From Balamuthia mandrillaris (lineage: Eukaryota > Discosea > Longamoebia > Balamuthiidae), in the NCBI GenBank assembly GCA_031835245.1, contig JAVKOQ010000015.1, positions 212,001 through 276,000 of the forward strand: DNA of 64,000 bases, in the 5' to 3' direction. The stretch's first letter is position 1. Each line of letters starts with the position of its first letter. The notes below the pieces were generated by a model that was not told where the DNA came from, searched no databases, and was given only the letters and a program-made list of their open reading frames with translations. A program made the translations under genes and the position numbers. This document shows, in pieces, positions 20,189 to 32,656 of the stretch.

Positions 20189-22801
20189 TTACATTGGATA
20201 CTTTCGGGAAAGGCGGCGGCCGTAGCTCTCCCAACCGGCCAACGCGGCGGCGTTGTCAGAGATGAACGCCGTCAATGCGGGCAAAGCCTGCGCAATCAGA
20301 TGCTCCATGACGCTCTCGTGCCGTCTATCGTGCCCTTTGGCCTTGTTGTGCGCCAGCTCGTGGCAGAACGTGGTGAACCAGAAGCTCAGCATCTGCGTTG
20401 GAGAGGCGGGGGGTTCTTCGCGGGCCTGTGGTGGTTTCGTTTTGCTGGACAGCAAGCCTTCAAAGTACCGCAGGTTGAAGAAGAGGTTGTGCCCCAGGTT
20501 GAAAGCCACGCAGCGGCTGTCCTCCCACAGGATGGAGAGCAAAACGGAGGAAGGCAGGCCCAACACGTGTTGAGCCAAGTCTCGAAGCATTCCAGCAAAT
20601 AACCACAACTCACGGCTTGCCTTCAACGCGTTGTGACGGTTGGTGCTGATAAGGTTCTGGTCGAATAGCATGGCTTGCAATGGATGAAGAGAGCTTAGCT
20701 CTGAGGTCTGAGGCTTTTCCACGTAGAGAGGGCAGCCAAGAATGCGGAGGTCAGTCTTGAGGAGAGTGGAGAGGTCCCGCTCATCTTGTCGTGAGCCACC
20801 GCAGTGAGACTCAACCTCTTCCTTGCGAGGCTCTCGAAGGAGGAGACGAGAAGTAGAGGCTCCTCCAGAGGCAGAGGCGGTGGCTGAGAGACATTCTCGG
20901 AGATCTCGCTGCATGTACTCTAGGGCGCTATCAGCCAAGCCACGACCGCCGCCTCCTTCTTCTTGTGGTAGATTGCTGTCATGAATGTGTTGAGGAGAAG
21001 TCCTGCCGTCTCCTCCGTCGTCGAACGGAGTAGCAGCGAGAATGGAGGAAGGAGAACGGGGTGAAGAAGGTGAAGGGGGTGAAAAGAAAGAGGAAGAGCC
21101 ACCGGCTGAGGAAGAAGAAGAGGCTAAAGAGGGATGGTGCTCTGTAAGTTTGTTGATGGGAGAGGAGGGCATGTCGTCTTTGTAAATGCGACCAAAGGTT
21201 CGTCGACGAATGAACCTTTCAACCGATTTGCGAGCAGACATGTCCAAGGTCTGAAGGAGCTCGTCCACAAGCACGTCACGCAAGCAACCGCAGTTGGTTC
21301 CACTGCAATGAAAGCCTGGGTCTTCTTCCTGCAGCTTCTTGTGAACCGAATCAGGACCCATGCAACGATCGTCGATGATATAAAACGTGCATTCCTTCTG
21401 CTCCTTCTCCAAAACAACTTTCAACGGGGTCAGCCGCCGTCCGTTCTGTGCTTCTGTGGGAAACTCCTTAAACCGAACTTGATAGCCGGTGATGTGCACA
21501 GGGGCAAAGAGCTCGGTGACCATACCCTTGATGCTAGCTGCAAGAGCGGCCAACGCTCCTCCAGCCTCCAAAGGGATCAACGGACAGGTGTAAGGTGGCG
21601 GTGCTTCGGTGGTTGGATCGATGTACTCGGGCAAAGCGAGAATCGCTTTGGAGTGACGCTGCCAGAAGCGGTCCAGCGTAGGGCACTCGTCGGGGCAGAG
21701 TTCGTACAAGAAAGCAAAGAGGAGATCGCTGAGGGGGACTAGTTGCGCGCCAAGCATGCGGGCCTCGTCTTTGCGGTTCTCGTTGGTATTGCTGTTTTCT
21801 GGGCTGGTTGGTACGGCGTTCTCTCCATGCAAGGAGAGGAAACGCTGCAATAGGTAGCGAGCCATGGCTCTTTGGTCTCTCTGGCTGGTCGTCGTGGCTC
21901 TGGCGGTTGCAAAGCAATAGCGGAAACGGGAGGAGGCTTCCTTGTGGTTAAGAAAATCGTAGACCGCGGCCAAGGCTGCCTCCATGACCTCTGGTGGGTT
22001 CAACCTGAATGATTCTGGAGCGAAGAGACTGCATAGCAAGTGGCCTACCAGGCCTTGCACGTCTAGGCTGTCCCTGTCTCTGCCTAGCTTGAAAGGTAGG
22101 CCTGAGGCGACGAGGTTCAGACCCAAGCCGTGCAAGGAGGCTGTTTCCTCCTGGACAAAGATGCCATGCACAAAGACTTGGCCGTGGAAAGTAGAATCCA
22201 ACAAGAGGTTCAACCCTCTGTAGCCTCTGCATTGCAGTGGAGTTGCTGTTGGCGAATCCCTTGTTGATGATGAAGATGAAGGGGAGGAAGGTGGTGACGA
22301 GGCGAGGAAGAGAAAGTGCAGAGGGTTGAAGGAAGAGGATGGAAGGCCCAGCAACTCTACGAGGGTGTGAAGGGGTCCCACGGGACTAACGCTGCTCCCA
22401 GAGTGGCCGTTTTGGTGATGAAAGCGAACGGCCAGCTCTTGGACGGGGTTGGAAGAGGTGGCTTCCGCGTTGGTGGCGTGAAAGAACTCCCAACGGCAGC
22501 CAGCGGTCCAGTAGCGCACATCTACCCCCGAGGCCACCAAGCGGTTGATCTCCACTTTGACTCCTTCTCCAAAGAATCCTGCCTGGCCCTCGTCATCTCT
22601 CTGTTTGTTTGTTCGTTTTTGTTTTGGGGGAAACACGTAAGAAAACGTTCATGAATGGTACAGAAGAACGAAGAAGGAGAGAGAACAAGGAGATGAAACA
22701 AGAAGAAGAAGAAGAAGAACAAGAAGAAGAAGAAGAAGAAGAAGAAGAAGAAGAACAAGAACAAGAACAAGAACAAGAACAAGAAGAAGAAGAAGAAGAA
22801 G

Positions 22802-22886
<85 letters not shown>

Positions 22887-23560
22887 TAAGACAACAACAA
22901 CAACAACAACAACATAAGACAACATAAGACAACATAAGACAACATAAGACAACATAAGACAACAACAACAATAACAACAAGAACAAAGCAGAAGAAGAAC
23001 AAGAAGAACGAAGAACGAAGAGGAGAGAACGAGAAGATGAGCCAACAAGAAGAAGAACGAAGAAAAGAGAGAAAGACAGGTACCTTGGTGGAGTGTCCCA
23101 AGGTCAAGATATGTGGTCCCAAGCGGGTGGCATAGTTGCACAGCCTAAGACACACGCGCTCCTGCTGATCGCCCGAGGTGCCTGCCGCATGACAGACCAG
23201 CCAGCCCAACACCAGCTCCCTGCAGCCAAACACCCAACCCTTCCAGCCCGGCCCGCTCGCTGTGGCCATTCGAAGATGGGCCTCCACCACAGAGGAGGAG
23301 GAGCACGCCTCTTCTTCTTCTTTCACACGTCCCTCTCCGTCCAGCAGGAGGAGCAGGCGGGCCTGCTTGGTGATCTGGTCCCGCCAGTTTTGGAGGTGCT
23401 CCCGCACGGAGGGCTGCTGGTGGCTGACGTAGTGAATGGAGAGGTTGAGGTTCTTGACGGCCCCGTCGGCCGGGACAGGGGTGGCCTCCTCCTGCTCGCG
23501 CCCCCTGAAATGGGAGAGCCCGGCCGGCAAGGAGCGAACCCATTCCACCCAACTCGCCAT
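20189..23560 (-). CDS. Large unknown protein with HELAH motif
   Basis: Two exons, 23084-23560 and 20189-22600; 962 aa. The start at 23560 gives MASWVEWVRSLPAG. A region near residues 160-200 (GFFGEGVKVEINRLV...) is reminiscent of the ATP lid of GHKL/HSP90-like ATPases, but the rest of that fold is not convincing. Residues about 600-720 are Ser-rich. The C-terminal region contains FCHELAHNKAKGHDRRH, a HExxH-like zinc motif with further downstream His. Similar endings occur, as I recall, in NOV/sacsin-like and fungal DUF3684 proteins. A metallopeptidase or HSP90-like role is a hypothesis only. The single intron holds a 290-bp AAG/AAC repeat. Confidence 0.75.
22696..22990. repeat. AAG then AAC trinucleotide repeat with ACATAAGACA units
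   Basis: GAA/AAG units to about 22800, CAA units to about 22890, then five or six copies of a decamer containing ATAAGACAAC. All lie inside the intron of the HELAH-motif gene. Translations give pure Cys, Val, Leu, Glu or Gln runs, which are artefacts. Confidence 0.95.
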
Positions 23561-23915
23561 CCCAATATTTTTTTAAAAAGCGTAAACTTTCTTCTCCCTC
23601 TCTCTCCCCCCCTTGTGAGTGGTTTTCTCCTCGTCAACCTCCACCAACTGTTCCTTGCTTCCTTGGAGAAAGAAGACAAGGGTTACCCTTTGGTAACGCC
23701 GTTTCAGTTTGATATAATTTTTTTTGTTTTCTTTTTTTTCCTTAAAAAAACAAATTTTTTCTTTTCGTTTCAAAAAATCGAAATCTTGGCGAAGTTTCTT
23801 GGAAAAAGTGTGATGTCGATGATAAATGTTATTTTGTCGACATTAAATGTCGACAGAGAGGAGAGCGGAGAGCGGAGAGTGGAGAGCGGAGAAGAGAGAA
23901 GGAGAACGAAGGCGG
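23561..23915. promoter_or_regulatory. Upstream region of the HELAH-motif gene
   Basis: 355 bp between its start and the VPS54 stop. It carries two GTCGAC sites 13 bp apart (23836-23841, 23849-23854) within an A/T-rich dyad, and a GAGAGCG-type repeat at about 23860-23900. Confidence 0.4.
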
Positions 23916-26900
23916 TTACAAGGAGCCGTAGCGAGCTTTGAAGAAGAGGCGGAGCTTGTCCTCGGCGGCGCGAGAGTTGCCGGGAAGCTTCTGCATGCTC
24001 TGTAACAGGAACTCTAGGTCCTCGTTCAGCCTTTTGATGTTAAGGTTAGATGTTTTTCTTCAAATAGAGCGGAAAAAAAGATGAAGATACCTTTTTACTC
24101 CAGCAGGTGTCAACGTGCTCAACTTGGACCAAGAAGCTATCAAGCGATTTTGAAAGAGGTCCACGATGTCATTAAACATATCCTCCACATCTTGTGGCGG
24201 TAATATGTTGGTCAACACTCTTTGCAAAGTCGAGGTTTCCTTCATGAGCGCTTTCATATACTCGCTTACGCCTCCCTTCTTTGCTGAAGACGGATCATTC
24301 AAGTCTGTTTTCTGTTTTGTTTTTTAATGAAACACAAAAAAAAGTAAGAATCAATAGAGAGAAACACGAAAGAGCAGAGAGGAAAGAAGGTACCAGTAAC
24401 GTTCTACAATGAACTTCCAACCGTTCTCTCATGATAGAGGTCAACTTGGCAAAAATCTCTTTGCGATGCGCCTCACAATCCTTTTGAAAGAATTTGAATA
24501 AGAATGGTTCTTTTTTTTTTTCCGAAAAAAAAAATGACTACGGAGGAACGAGGGAAAGAGAAGAGAACGAGCAGAGAAGAAGGGAGTTCAAACCAATCGT
24601 ATCCGATCCATGTCGCTTAGCAGAATATGTTTTCTGGGTGGGAGACTGTCTCTCAATCGCTCTTTTAGATAAGGGATCAAGTTCATTTCTAACGCTATAC
24701 ATTCTGCAGATAATGCTATTTTTTTTGTGTGTGTGTGTGTGTTGCCGTTTAAAATGGATTAAATGTGAGAGAGAGAGAGAGAGGAAAGAAGAGAGCAAAA
24801 AGTTGGGTTACCTAAATGTTTAGCAGTGATGCTTTTCAGTTGAGCAACCTGCATGGCTCCAGCTCCCAAAACAAGTCCACAGGTCCTGGAGTTGAACATC
24901 TGCAATAGGCTCGCTAGCTTTTGCAACAGATCCATCGAGAGCACTGGAAGCTCGTCCAAGCAGGCCATGTACTCCCATACCGTTTTCAGCAGCATCAATG
25001 CAGCGTTGACGAGAGTGTAACGCCTCTCCCCGAGCTGTAAAGTGGGGGACATACCTTGGTCTTTGGTTAAGCTTGCGAGCTTGGAGAAGCTTTGACTTCT
25101 TCGGGTCTTTCGTTTTGTCCTTTCCTCCCGTTGGGTTTGGGTCTCGGATATTGGTTGTTCTTCGTGTTCGTTGTTTTGGAAAGAAGCCGCAACAGATTGG
25201 CTTCGTGTAAGGCGTTGATTTTTTTCTGTGCCGTCTTCCTCGCCTGAAAAGGAGACTTTTCTGGAAGAAGCTGCAGAAGCAGAAAGATTGCCACTGCTAC
25301 TATTTCGATGAAGAGAAGAACCTCTGGACGGAGAATATACAATCTGTTCCCTCTCTCCTCGTTTGTTGTTGTTGTTGTTGTTGCTGTTGCTGTTGCTGTT
25401 GCTTGGAGGTGTATCTCCTTCGAAGAAATTGTAAGCTTGCATTTGAGTTTGTTGTACAATCTTCTTCATCTTGCCAAAAGAGGCACCCAATCCTCTTAGC
25501 AGCTGTTGTTGCGATCCCATCGCTTCTTCCGAGGGAATATCCGAAGAAGAAATAGCATGCGATCCTCCTTTTCTTCTTTTTTGTTTGCCTTTCGTCTTTA
25601 TGAATTCGGGGCGAGTCACTTCGGAGGAATGCCGCGGACGAGGAACTGGTGAGGTCGTCTCCTCGTTAAGGCTTCCCCCATTCAGTTTTTCGTGGAACTC
25701 CTTGAAGATTTGTTCTTTGTTAGGTCGTTCTGGTCCTTCTTCTTGTGATATTTCTTCCTTCGGCACTGTTGTCGTTGTGACATTGTTGCCCATTTCTTCA
25801 TCGCTCTCCTTTTTCTCTTCTGCAGCTGAAGATTCTTCTTCGTCCTGATTTGCTTCCTTTTCATCCATCGAACTGGTCTCAATCGCAGCTATGCTATAGC
25901 TTCGGTCTTTATCTACTCTTTCCTTTCCTCCTCTTCCTCCTTCTCCAAGTGCAACCAATTCATCAGCGATAAGCTGAAACTCGGCAGCTACTTGAGCTTG
26001 TGTCCAGTTCTCTCCTTCTAAAATCAACGCCATGCTTGCATATCTGTTCTGATGGAACGTCTCCAAAAAGCCTCTTGACTGATGGTGTTTAAAAAGAAAA
26101 AAGTTGTCAAAAAAAGTTGAGAGAGAGAGAGAGATACAAACCTGAGCTAATAAAGCTCCGCGAAGGCCATAACATTGCTTCCGGCACAAATACTCGCTTT
26201 GCCGAACGAAGCGCATGCAACATCGATAGAATCGCACAAACTCTGAGAGACTGAACTTCGCATTGATGGCGGATCTATTCTTGAGGACTGTCGCTGCTTT
26301 CACGTGCATTAGCTCACACACAGAGCTCAAAAGATCAAGGCTGTCGTTCATGATTTGATTGCGATAACTCTCTTTGACGACGGCAGAATTCGTCACCATC
26401 ATGCTATTATCGGAACGAGGAGAAGAAGAACGCGGAGAAGAAGAAGAAGGAGAGGACGACGACGAAGAAGAGTCGCTTGAATCTTGAGTTTGAGAGTTGT
26501 GTTTTTGAGCAGCTCTATCTGTTAGAACAGCAAAGAGAAGCTCGTGCACGAAGGAAGCACGTGCTAATCCACGCATTAGACCGCGAAAAACAGCGGTCAA
26601 TAGCTTGAAAAAGTCTTCTATTTCGAGATTCTGCAGTTTCTCTTCGATAACAGAGTCTTGCTGCTTTTCTTCAGCAGGCAACAACAATCTGCGATACAGT
26701 ATCTGCAACAAAAACAAACATAACAAAACAAAACAAAACAAACAAAAAACAAAGAAATATGAAAAAAATATCAAAGGTTAGAATAAAGTGAAAGGGCAAG
26801 AGAACGCAAAACCATGAAAGAGGTAAAATACCCGGTTTACTCGCGTCTCTACTTCAAGCTGTGCCTGTTTGCGGTACCCTTGGAAGGCTTGTCTAATCTT

Positions 26901-28014
26901 TCCTAGCCGCAGCAATCCAATGATCAACGGCACCAGTTTTTCCTCCAAACCACTTTCAGCCAGAGCTTGCATGCCATCGCCAGAAACCAACTCTTCTTTT
27001 GCATTTTCTTGTTCTTCGTTTGTGTCTTCATTATGCGCCTGACCTGTAACATTTTCTTGAGAGGGTGGTTCTCTTTCTTCTTCTGCTTCCTCTTGGCCGA
27101 TGGCTAATCGTATGAACTCGTTCTGAATCATTTTTTGAATGGTGGTTGTCGTTTCCTCCAATTGAGCAGTCGTATGTCTGATAACAAGGAAAGTGAGAAA
27201 GAAATTGCACACAATGGAAAAAAAACGAGAAATACTTGAAAGCTCGTATGCCGCTGAGTTCAGTAGAAAGCATGGTTTGAGTGGCGTTGATGAGATCAAG
27301 AGCGCTGGCATAGTCTGAATTGGCCAGCAACAATTGAATTGTGGGTTGGGCTTGACGCACTTTATTGATCAGTTTCAGCTGGATTTGCTTGAGTTAGTAC
27401 ATGAACAACAGAACAAGAAGCATAAGATAACAAAAAGGAAGAAAGCAGGAAGAGAATTACTTTTTTGTACACCAATACTTCATTGTAGCGTCGTTTTGTA
27501 CCAGCAGTAATTTTAAGAGTCTGTTTGGTTCCTCGCTCGTCCACGTTGGCTAGGTACTGTCGAATTGCCTTTATTTTATCACATGTATTCTTTATTTCAT
27601 CGTGGAGGTCCTATTCATATCACCAAAAATGCATCTACAGTTAGCTGAGAGAGAGAGAGAGAGAGAGAGCAGAAAGAGAGATTCGAGAAGTTAACGAGAC
27701 CAACCTGAAGGTTGGTAAGAGCAGCAAAGAAAGATTGCGAACGCGTTGATATTTGCTTCACCAATTCTACTTCCACCACATCGAGATAATGTGCCAACTT
27801 GTTATAATGAAAAGCACAAGAACAAACAAAAAACGTGAATAAAACGATAAGCATCATTGAACCTTGAAAGTATAAGGACCTTGCTCTGCAAAAGAATGTT
27901 GCTGCTGGATGGAGAGGAAAGACCGGTGGCATTTTCAAACGTATCAGGGTTTTCCAGATTGAACTTCTCGTCAAAGAAGAGCTGCAAAAGAAGCAGATGA
28001 GAGCGCTCAGCAAA

Positions 28015-28047
<33 letters not shown>

Positions 28048-28368
28048 GATAATTGCAAAAGAGAGAGAAGAAGATGGTAGGTGCGTACATCTGGCACTGC
28101 CTCGACTACCAATTTTTCGTCTTGCTCTTGGGTAGACGTACAAAAAGTAACGTTTAGCAAAGTGAAGGAAGAACGGAGAAGGGAACAAGAGAACTGGGAG
28201 CGGCACCAGTGGGAAAACGAGAGAAGAGAAATAGAGGAACAAAAGCGAGAAAAAGAGCCAGGAAAGAGAAAAGGGGGGAGAGGGAGGAAAAAAACCAGTA
28301 CTAGCAGTAGCTTCCTCCTCAATAGCAAGCAACTCTCTTCTCCTTGCCAACAAGTCATATGCCTATTT

Positions 28369-28412
<44 letters not shown>

Positions 28413-28954
28413 GAGGAGAGAGAGAGAGGAGAGAAAGAGAGGAAGAGAAGAGAGGAAGAGAGAGGAAGAGAGGGAGGGAGAGAGAAGAGAGTGGAGAGAA
28501 GAAAGTGACCACTTGCTTTGTTTTAAAGACAAACAAAGAAATAAAAAGGACAAACCTTTGTAATCTCTGCAAAGTAATCATCAAATTCAGAAAGCTTCAC
28601 AGGAGGAAGGCCAGGAGCGTTGCCCACCACAAAGTCAGCCTTCCAGTTGGACTTGGTAACTATGCGGTTAGAAGGGTCGTTCAGCACGGCGCTGATGCTT
28701 CGCAGCTTCCAACTTTTCACTATCGACTCTTCCGAGGGAGACGAAGCTGCAGTGCTCCCCTCCTCATCTTTGCGTTTGGATTGCTGCTGTTGCTCCTCCG
28801 AGTCTGATTTCGATTTCTTCTGCTCCCTGTAGCTTGCTGCTGGGTTGGTGCTTGTTGTTGTTGTGAAGAGGGCCTCTTTGTTTTCTTCTTCGTCCTCCTC
28901 CTCCTCTACCTGCTTCTTGGTGGCCTTGTGTTTGCTGGAGATGAGAATCTCCAT
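23916..28954 (-). CDS. VPS54: VPS54, GARP tethering complex subunit
   Basis: Fourteen exons: 28556-28954, 28296-28362, 28089-28126, 27880-27981, 27705-27797, 27461-27610, 27236-27378, 26832-27177, 26142-26702, 24812-26078, 24594-24703, 24394-24480, 24091-24311, 23916-24030; 1232 aa, against just under 1000 in human. Recognisable VPS54 blocks are FFDEKFNLENPDTF, LAHYLDVVEVELVKQIS with RSQSFFAAL, FLETFHQNRYASMALIL followed by ENWTQAQVAAEF, and the C-terminal LPPQDVEDMFNDIVDLF. The extra length is Ser/Glu-rich insertions in exons 9 and 10. GARP tethers endosome-derived vesicles to the trans-Golgi. The start at 28954 (MEILISSKHK) is the least certain part. Several introns contain GA tracts. Confidence 0.9.
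28370..28495. repeat. GA-rich repeat in the first VPS54 intron
   Basis: Pure GA for about 40 bp, then GAGAGGAA-type units to about 28495. It occupies most of the first intron. Confidence 0.9.
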
Positions 28955-29333
28955 CTCTTTTTCTTTTTTCTCTCTTTTTTTTTTTTCTTTCACTCCAAAT
29001 TTTTTTGTTTTTTGGCTGCTCTCCTGTCCTCGCTCTTGTCTTGTTGCTTCTCTCATATCCTCTCTCGTGTCTGATTGGTTCTCTCATATCCTCTCTCCTA
29101 TACCTATTCCTGTCCTGTTGCTTCTCTCCTATCCTTGCTCACGTCCCCTCCCTCTCTCTCTTTTGCAGCAGAGAAGAGACGAGAGAAGAGAGAAGCAGAG
29201 AAGAGAGAAATAGAGGAGAGAGAGTAGCATAACTCTCTAAGAAGTGGGTTCAAACAAATGGGAAGAACATTGCTTCTCTTTGTTATAAGTCTAGTATGGC
29301 ACGGGAAGGGACATCTGCAACGTTTTTTTTTTT
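28955..29333. other. Intergenic between VPS54 and the stress-protein gene
   Basis: 379 bp. It contains two or three imperfect copies of a CTCTCATATCCTCTCTC-like unit (about 29050-29105) and GAGAAGAGAGAAG-type repeats (29165-29220). No gene is recognised. Confidence 0.5.
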
Positions 29334-30218
29334 TCAATCAGCACGGGTCTTGGAAGAACTTCTCAACCGGGCAATCTCCTCTTCGTTTCTCTTCAGCCTC
29401 TCGTCCTCTTCGATTTTGTGACGAACCACGAGCACGCTGCACGGCGCGTTCAACGCAATGTGCTCACTCACAGACCCTATCAGAATCCTTCCAAGTGTGC
29501 CCAGCCCTCTGTACAGCAACCACCGTTGAGTCCCAAATAGAACGAGCACAGAACAGAGAGCAGAGAGGAGAGAGGAGAGAGGAGAGAGGAGAGAGGAGAG
29601 AGCAGAGAGCAGAGAGAGAGAGCAGAGAGCAGAGAGCAGAGAGAGCAGAGAGCAGAGAGCAGAGAGCAGAGAGCAGAGAGCACAGAACAGAGAGCAGAGA
29701 GGAGAGAGGAGAGAGGAGAGAGGAGAGAGGAGAGAGCAGAGAGCAGGAAGAATGTTGAGGAGAAGAGAAACAGCAAAAAAGGCGAGAGGTGCAAACCGTG
29801 AACCCAAAACGATGACATCAATGTTCAGCTCCTCCGCCAGCTCCAAGATCTTATCCCGAGCAGGCCCCACTGAAAGAATGGTACTGTGCTTGATCTATGG
29901 CCATTTCATCAGCCAAAACAAAACAAACAAGTGGTGCACAAAAAAAACAGTAATACGTACTTCACGTTCGTTCAGCAGCTTGGCCGCCTGTTTGAGCAGA
30001 GCCTCGGCCTGGGAGTGAAGGTCCAGGTTGGCCCTCTTCAGGGTGTCGGCGGCGAACATGGCAATGTCCTCGTCGAGCACGTCCGAGCCGCTCACCTCCT
30101 CCACCACCGTCAGCACGAAGACGTGGCTCTGCTCCTTGCGCTTGCCGGCAAGCTCGCAGGTCTTCTTGAAGGCCTCGCTGGCGCCCACGGAGCCGTCCAC
30201 CGCTACCAAATATTTCAT
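29334..30218 (-). CDS. Universal stress protein (UspA family)
   Basis: Three exons: 29961-30218, 29797-29894, 29334-29508; 176 aa. It starts MKYLVAVDGSVGASEAF, the typical first strand and loop, and has DVIVLGSRGLGTLG followed by RILIGSVSEHI. The last two segments make the full ATP-binding pattern G-2x-G-9x-G-S, so it belongs with the ATP-binding USP subgroup. It ends PCSVLVVRHK plus a charged tail. USPs help cells survive stress; the specific role is unknown. The second intron is almost entirely a GAGAGCAGA/GAGAGGA minisatellite. Confidence 0.92.
29540..29755. repeat. GAGAGCAGA/GAGAGGA minisatellite in the USP intron
   Basis: About 215 bp of 7-mer GAGAGGA and GAGAGCA units in alternating blocks, filling the intron between USP exons 2 and 3. 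Confidence 0.95.
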
Positions 30219-30592
30219 TGCTTCTCTGTCGTGCAGTGGGGTGCTATACTTATTTATGTTAACTTTTCTTTTTTTTGGTCGTCGAAAAGTTTTTTCGTTG
30301 TCGTCAAAAAATCAAACAACGCGTGCGATTGGTGAAACAAGGAATGAATTCGTTGAAATGGAGCGGACACCCGATGGAAATTCTATTGAAACGAAGCAGA
30401 AGGGCATGATATGGCAGAGACGCCAGCTATCTGGCACCCATGCACAATCGGCGGCAAAATTCCGGCGGAATGGTTTGCATTTTTGAGCTCAGACGCCATG
30501 CGCCAGGCGTTTGGCGTTATTTTAGTGTCGGCAAAAAATGAGAAGAAAGGGAATAGAAAGAAAGAAAAAGAAAGATAAGGAACGGAGAGACA
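30219..30592. promoter_or_regulatory. Divergent promoter between USP and EBAG9-like genes
   Basis: 374 bp between two divergent start codons. It contains GGCGGCAAAATTCCGGCGGAA near 30451-30471, i.e. two GGCGG boxes. No other element is recognised. Confidence 0.4.
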
Positions 30593-31467
30593 ATGGGAAG
30601 CGTGCTGAGCACCTGCATACCCAAAGCGCAGGACCCTGGTCTGGACCATGAGTTTCCGGAAGAACACAACGTGGAGACCAAGGTTCACACGGCACCGTCT
30701 TCTGGATTGGCGCTGGGGGGTGCAACTCCCACCACTTCTATGAACACCGCTGCTGTCCCTCCCTCGTTTTCTTCTTCTTCTTCTTCTTCCTCATCTTTGG
30801 CATCCAAAGGAGTAGGAGCAGGAACCAACACACCTTTTGCGCTGCCTGGCGGAGCTTCACCCCACACCACCATTCGGGAAAGCGTTGCAGCCTCAACAAA
30901 GGTTTTTTTTTCTGTCTCTTTCATCATTTTTTTCCTACTTTTCTCACATTTTTTTCTTCCTCTTCAGAATGAGCACCACTATCCTTCTCCTTCTCCTTCT
31001 TCCTCATATGCTTCCTTTTCTGCTCCTGCTTCTTCTGCACAACCCCTGCCCTCTTCCACACATTCCCTCCGAAAAGAAACGCCTTCTTCGCCCTCTGCTC
31101 TGCCCAGCACAAAAAACAAAGAGGAGGAAGTGGTGGAGGAGATCGACTATTTCGAGGGCATGGAGCCCACCCTCGTCAAACCGAAAATCATCACTCCCGC
31201 CGCCCTGCCGTCCGCACAGACTTCTTCTCGTCTGTCTCTTGTAGAACCTTCATGGGTTTGTCTTTCTCTTATGTTTTTTTTTTCGTTTGGTTTCCTTATC
31301 TTACATTCACTTTGCATTTGACAACGTCTCGCTTCTCCACTTCTCCGCTTCTCTGCTTCTCTGCTTCTTGTTCTCTCCTCTCTCTTCTCTTCTCGCTTCT
31401 CTGCTTCTCTCTTCTTTACCCAAAGGATGAAGCCGAGGATGGGGGTTGGGGTGACGAGGACGACTAA
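30593..31467 (+). CDS. EBAG9/RCAS1-like acidic-tail protein, probably acylated
   Basis: Three exons: 30593-30901, 30968-31255, 31426-31467; 212 aa. The start MGSVLSTC is a good N-myristoylation signal with a nearby Cys for palmitoylation. A Ser/Pro-rich region follows. The C-terminal quarter (EIDYFEGMEPTLVKPKII, then SSRLSLVEPSW and DEAEDGGWGDEDD) matches in order the conserved DYFxxMxP, SSRL and acidic-Trp elements of EBAG9/RCAS1, a Golgi-associated membrane protein affecting secretion. EBAG9 uses an N-terminal membrane segment instead of acylation. Membership is therefore likely but not certain. Confidence 0.68.
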
Positions 31468-31726
31468 AGCACAACAGCACCTGCAAAAACATAGGAAGAG
31501 AAAGAGAGAGAACACAGAAAAGAAAAGAGAGACAAAAACAAAGAATCATTTTTTTTTGGTAGCTTTGTTATTTTTCAACCAAAAAAAAAAGGTGTTAAAC
31601 AAAAAAACAAATAATAGTCCCGTTTACAACAAACACAACTTTGAAGGAGAGAAGAACAAAGCAAAGGAGGAGGCAAATGTGAGGAGAGAGAACAAAGAAA
31701 AAGAAGAGAAAGAGAAAAGGCTGTCT

Positions 31727-32625
31727 TTAAGCAAGAAGTTGCTTGATGTGGGCGGGTGTCTCCGGATCGTTGAGATGCTTTGTGGTGAATCGAAGGGCGT
31801 TGAGAAGGCCAGCAGAGGGGGACGTGCCAGAAGAAGATGAAGCTCCGGTGAAATTCTTCAACACAGAAATACAACCTCTCATCTAAAAGGAAGGAGCGAG
31901 AGAGAGAAACCAGGTGTTGGCATGAGAGAAGAAAACAAGAGAGAAGATGAAGGAGAGGGAATGTACATTGATGGGAGATTTCTTATGGAATGCTCCCTGT
32001 TGGTGGAGGTGGTCAAACAAGATGATGGCTCCCGTCATGGCTCGCAGGCAGAACAGGTTTGTTGTTTCACTTGAAAACCTAATTTATAAAAGAAAAAATG
32101 ATTAGCCAATAAAGTAACAAAACCAAACTGCAGGAGAGAGAGAGAGAAGCAAAGACAAATACTTTTTGATCTCCACCATGTGTTGGCAAACATTGGCCAT
32201 AGTGGCAAGGGCATCAGTCACGTTCTCCCTTGGGACGGAGGAGTCTTCCCTAAGAAAATTGACGGTGGTTTCGCTCAAGGCGTTCATCATGGGAGTTGGG
32301 TAGGCAAAGAACAGAGACATCCTGTTGGCGAGCTCATCGCGGATGGTGAGGTTGGTGTCCTTCTTGGACAACTTCATCCTGTTGAGAGTCCTGCGGTAGT
32401 AGGAGAAATCGTTCTGGATGGCGGGGTTAACCATTTTGGCGTCATCAAAGCGGAGTACAAAGTCAAAGACGTCAGCCAGTTGCTTGGCGAGGGCTTCTTG
32501 GCTGGCGAGGCTTTCCTTGGGAGAAGACTTGCAGAGAGCAAGCAACAGCTTTGGGAAAGACTCCTCTGTAATAAAAAGATGTTGTAAGCACAAGAATAAT
32601 AATGAACTCCGGCTCCGCAAGAGAG

Positions 32626-32656
<31 letters not shown>

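Noticed and set aside
22593-23141. Frames giving long Cys, Val, Leu, Glu or Gln runs
   Set aside because: They read the AAG/AAC repeat inside an intron whose flanking exons join in phase.
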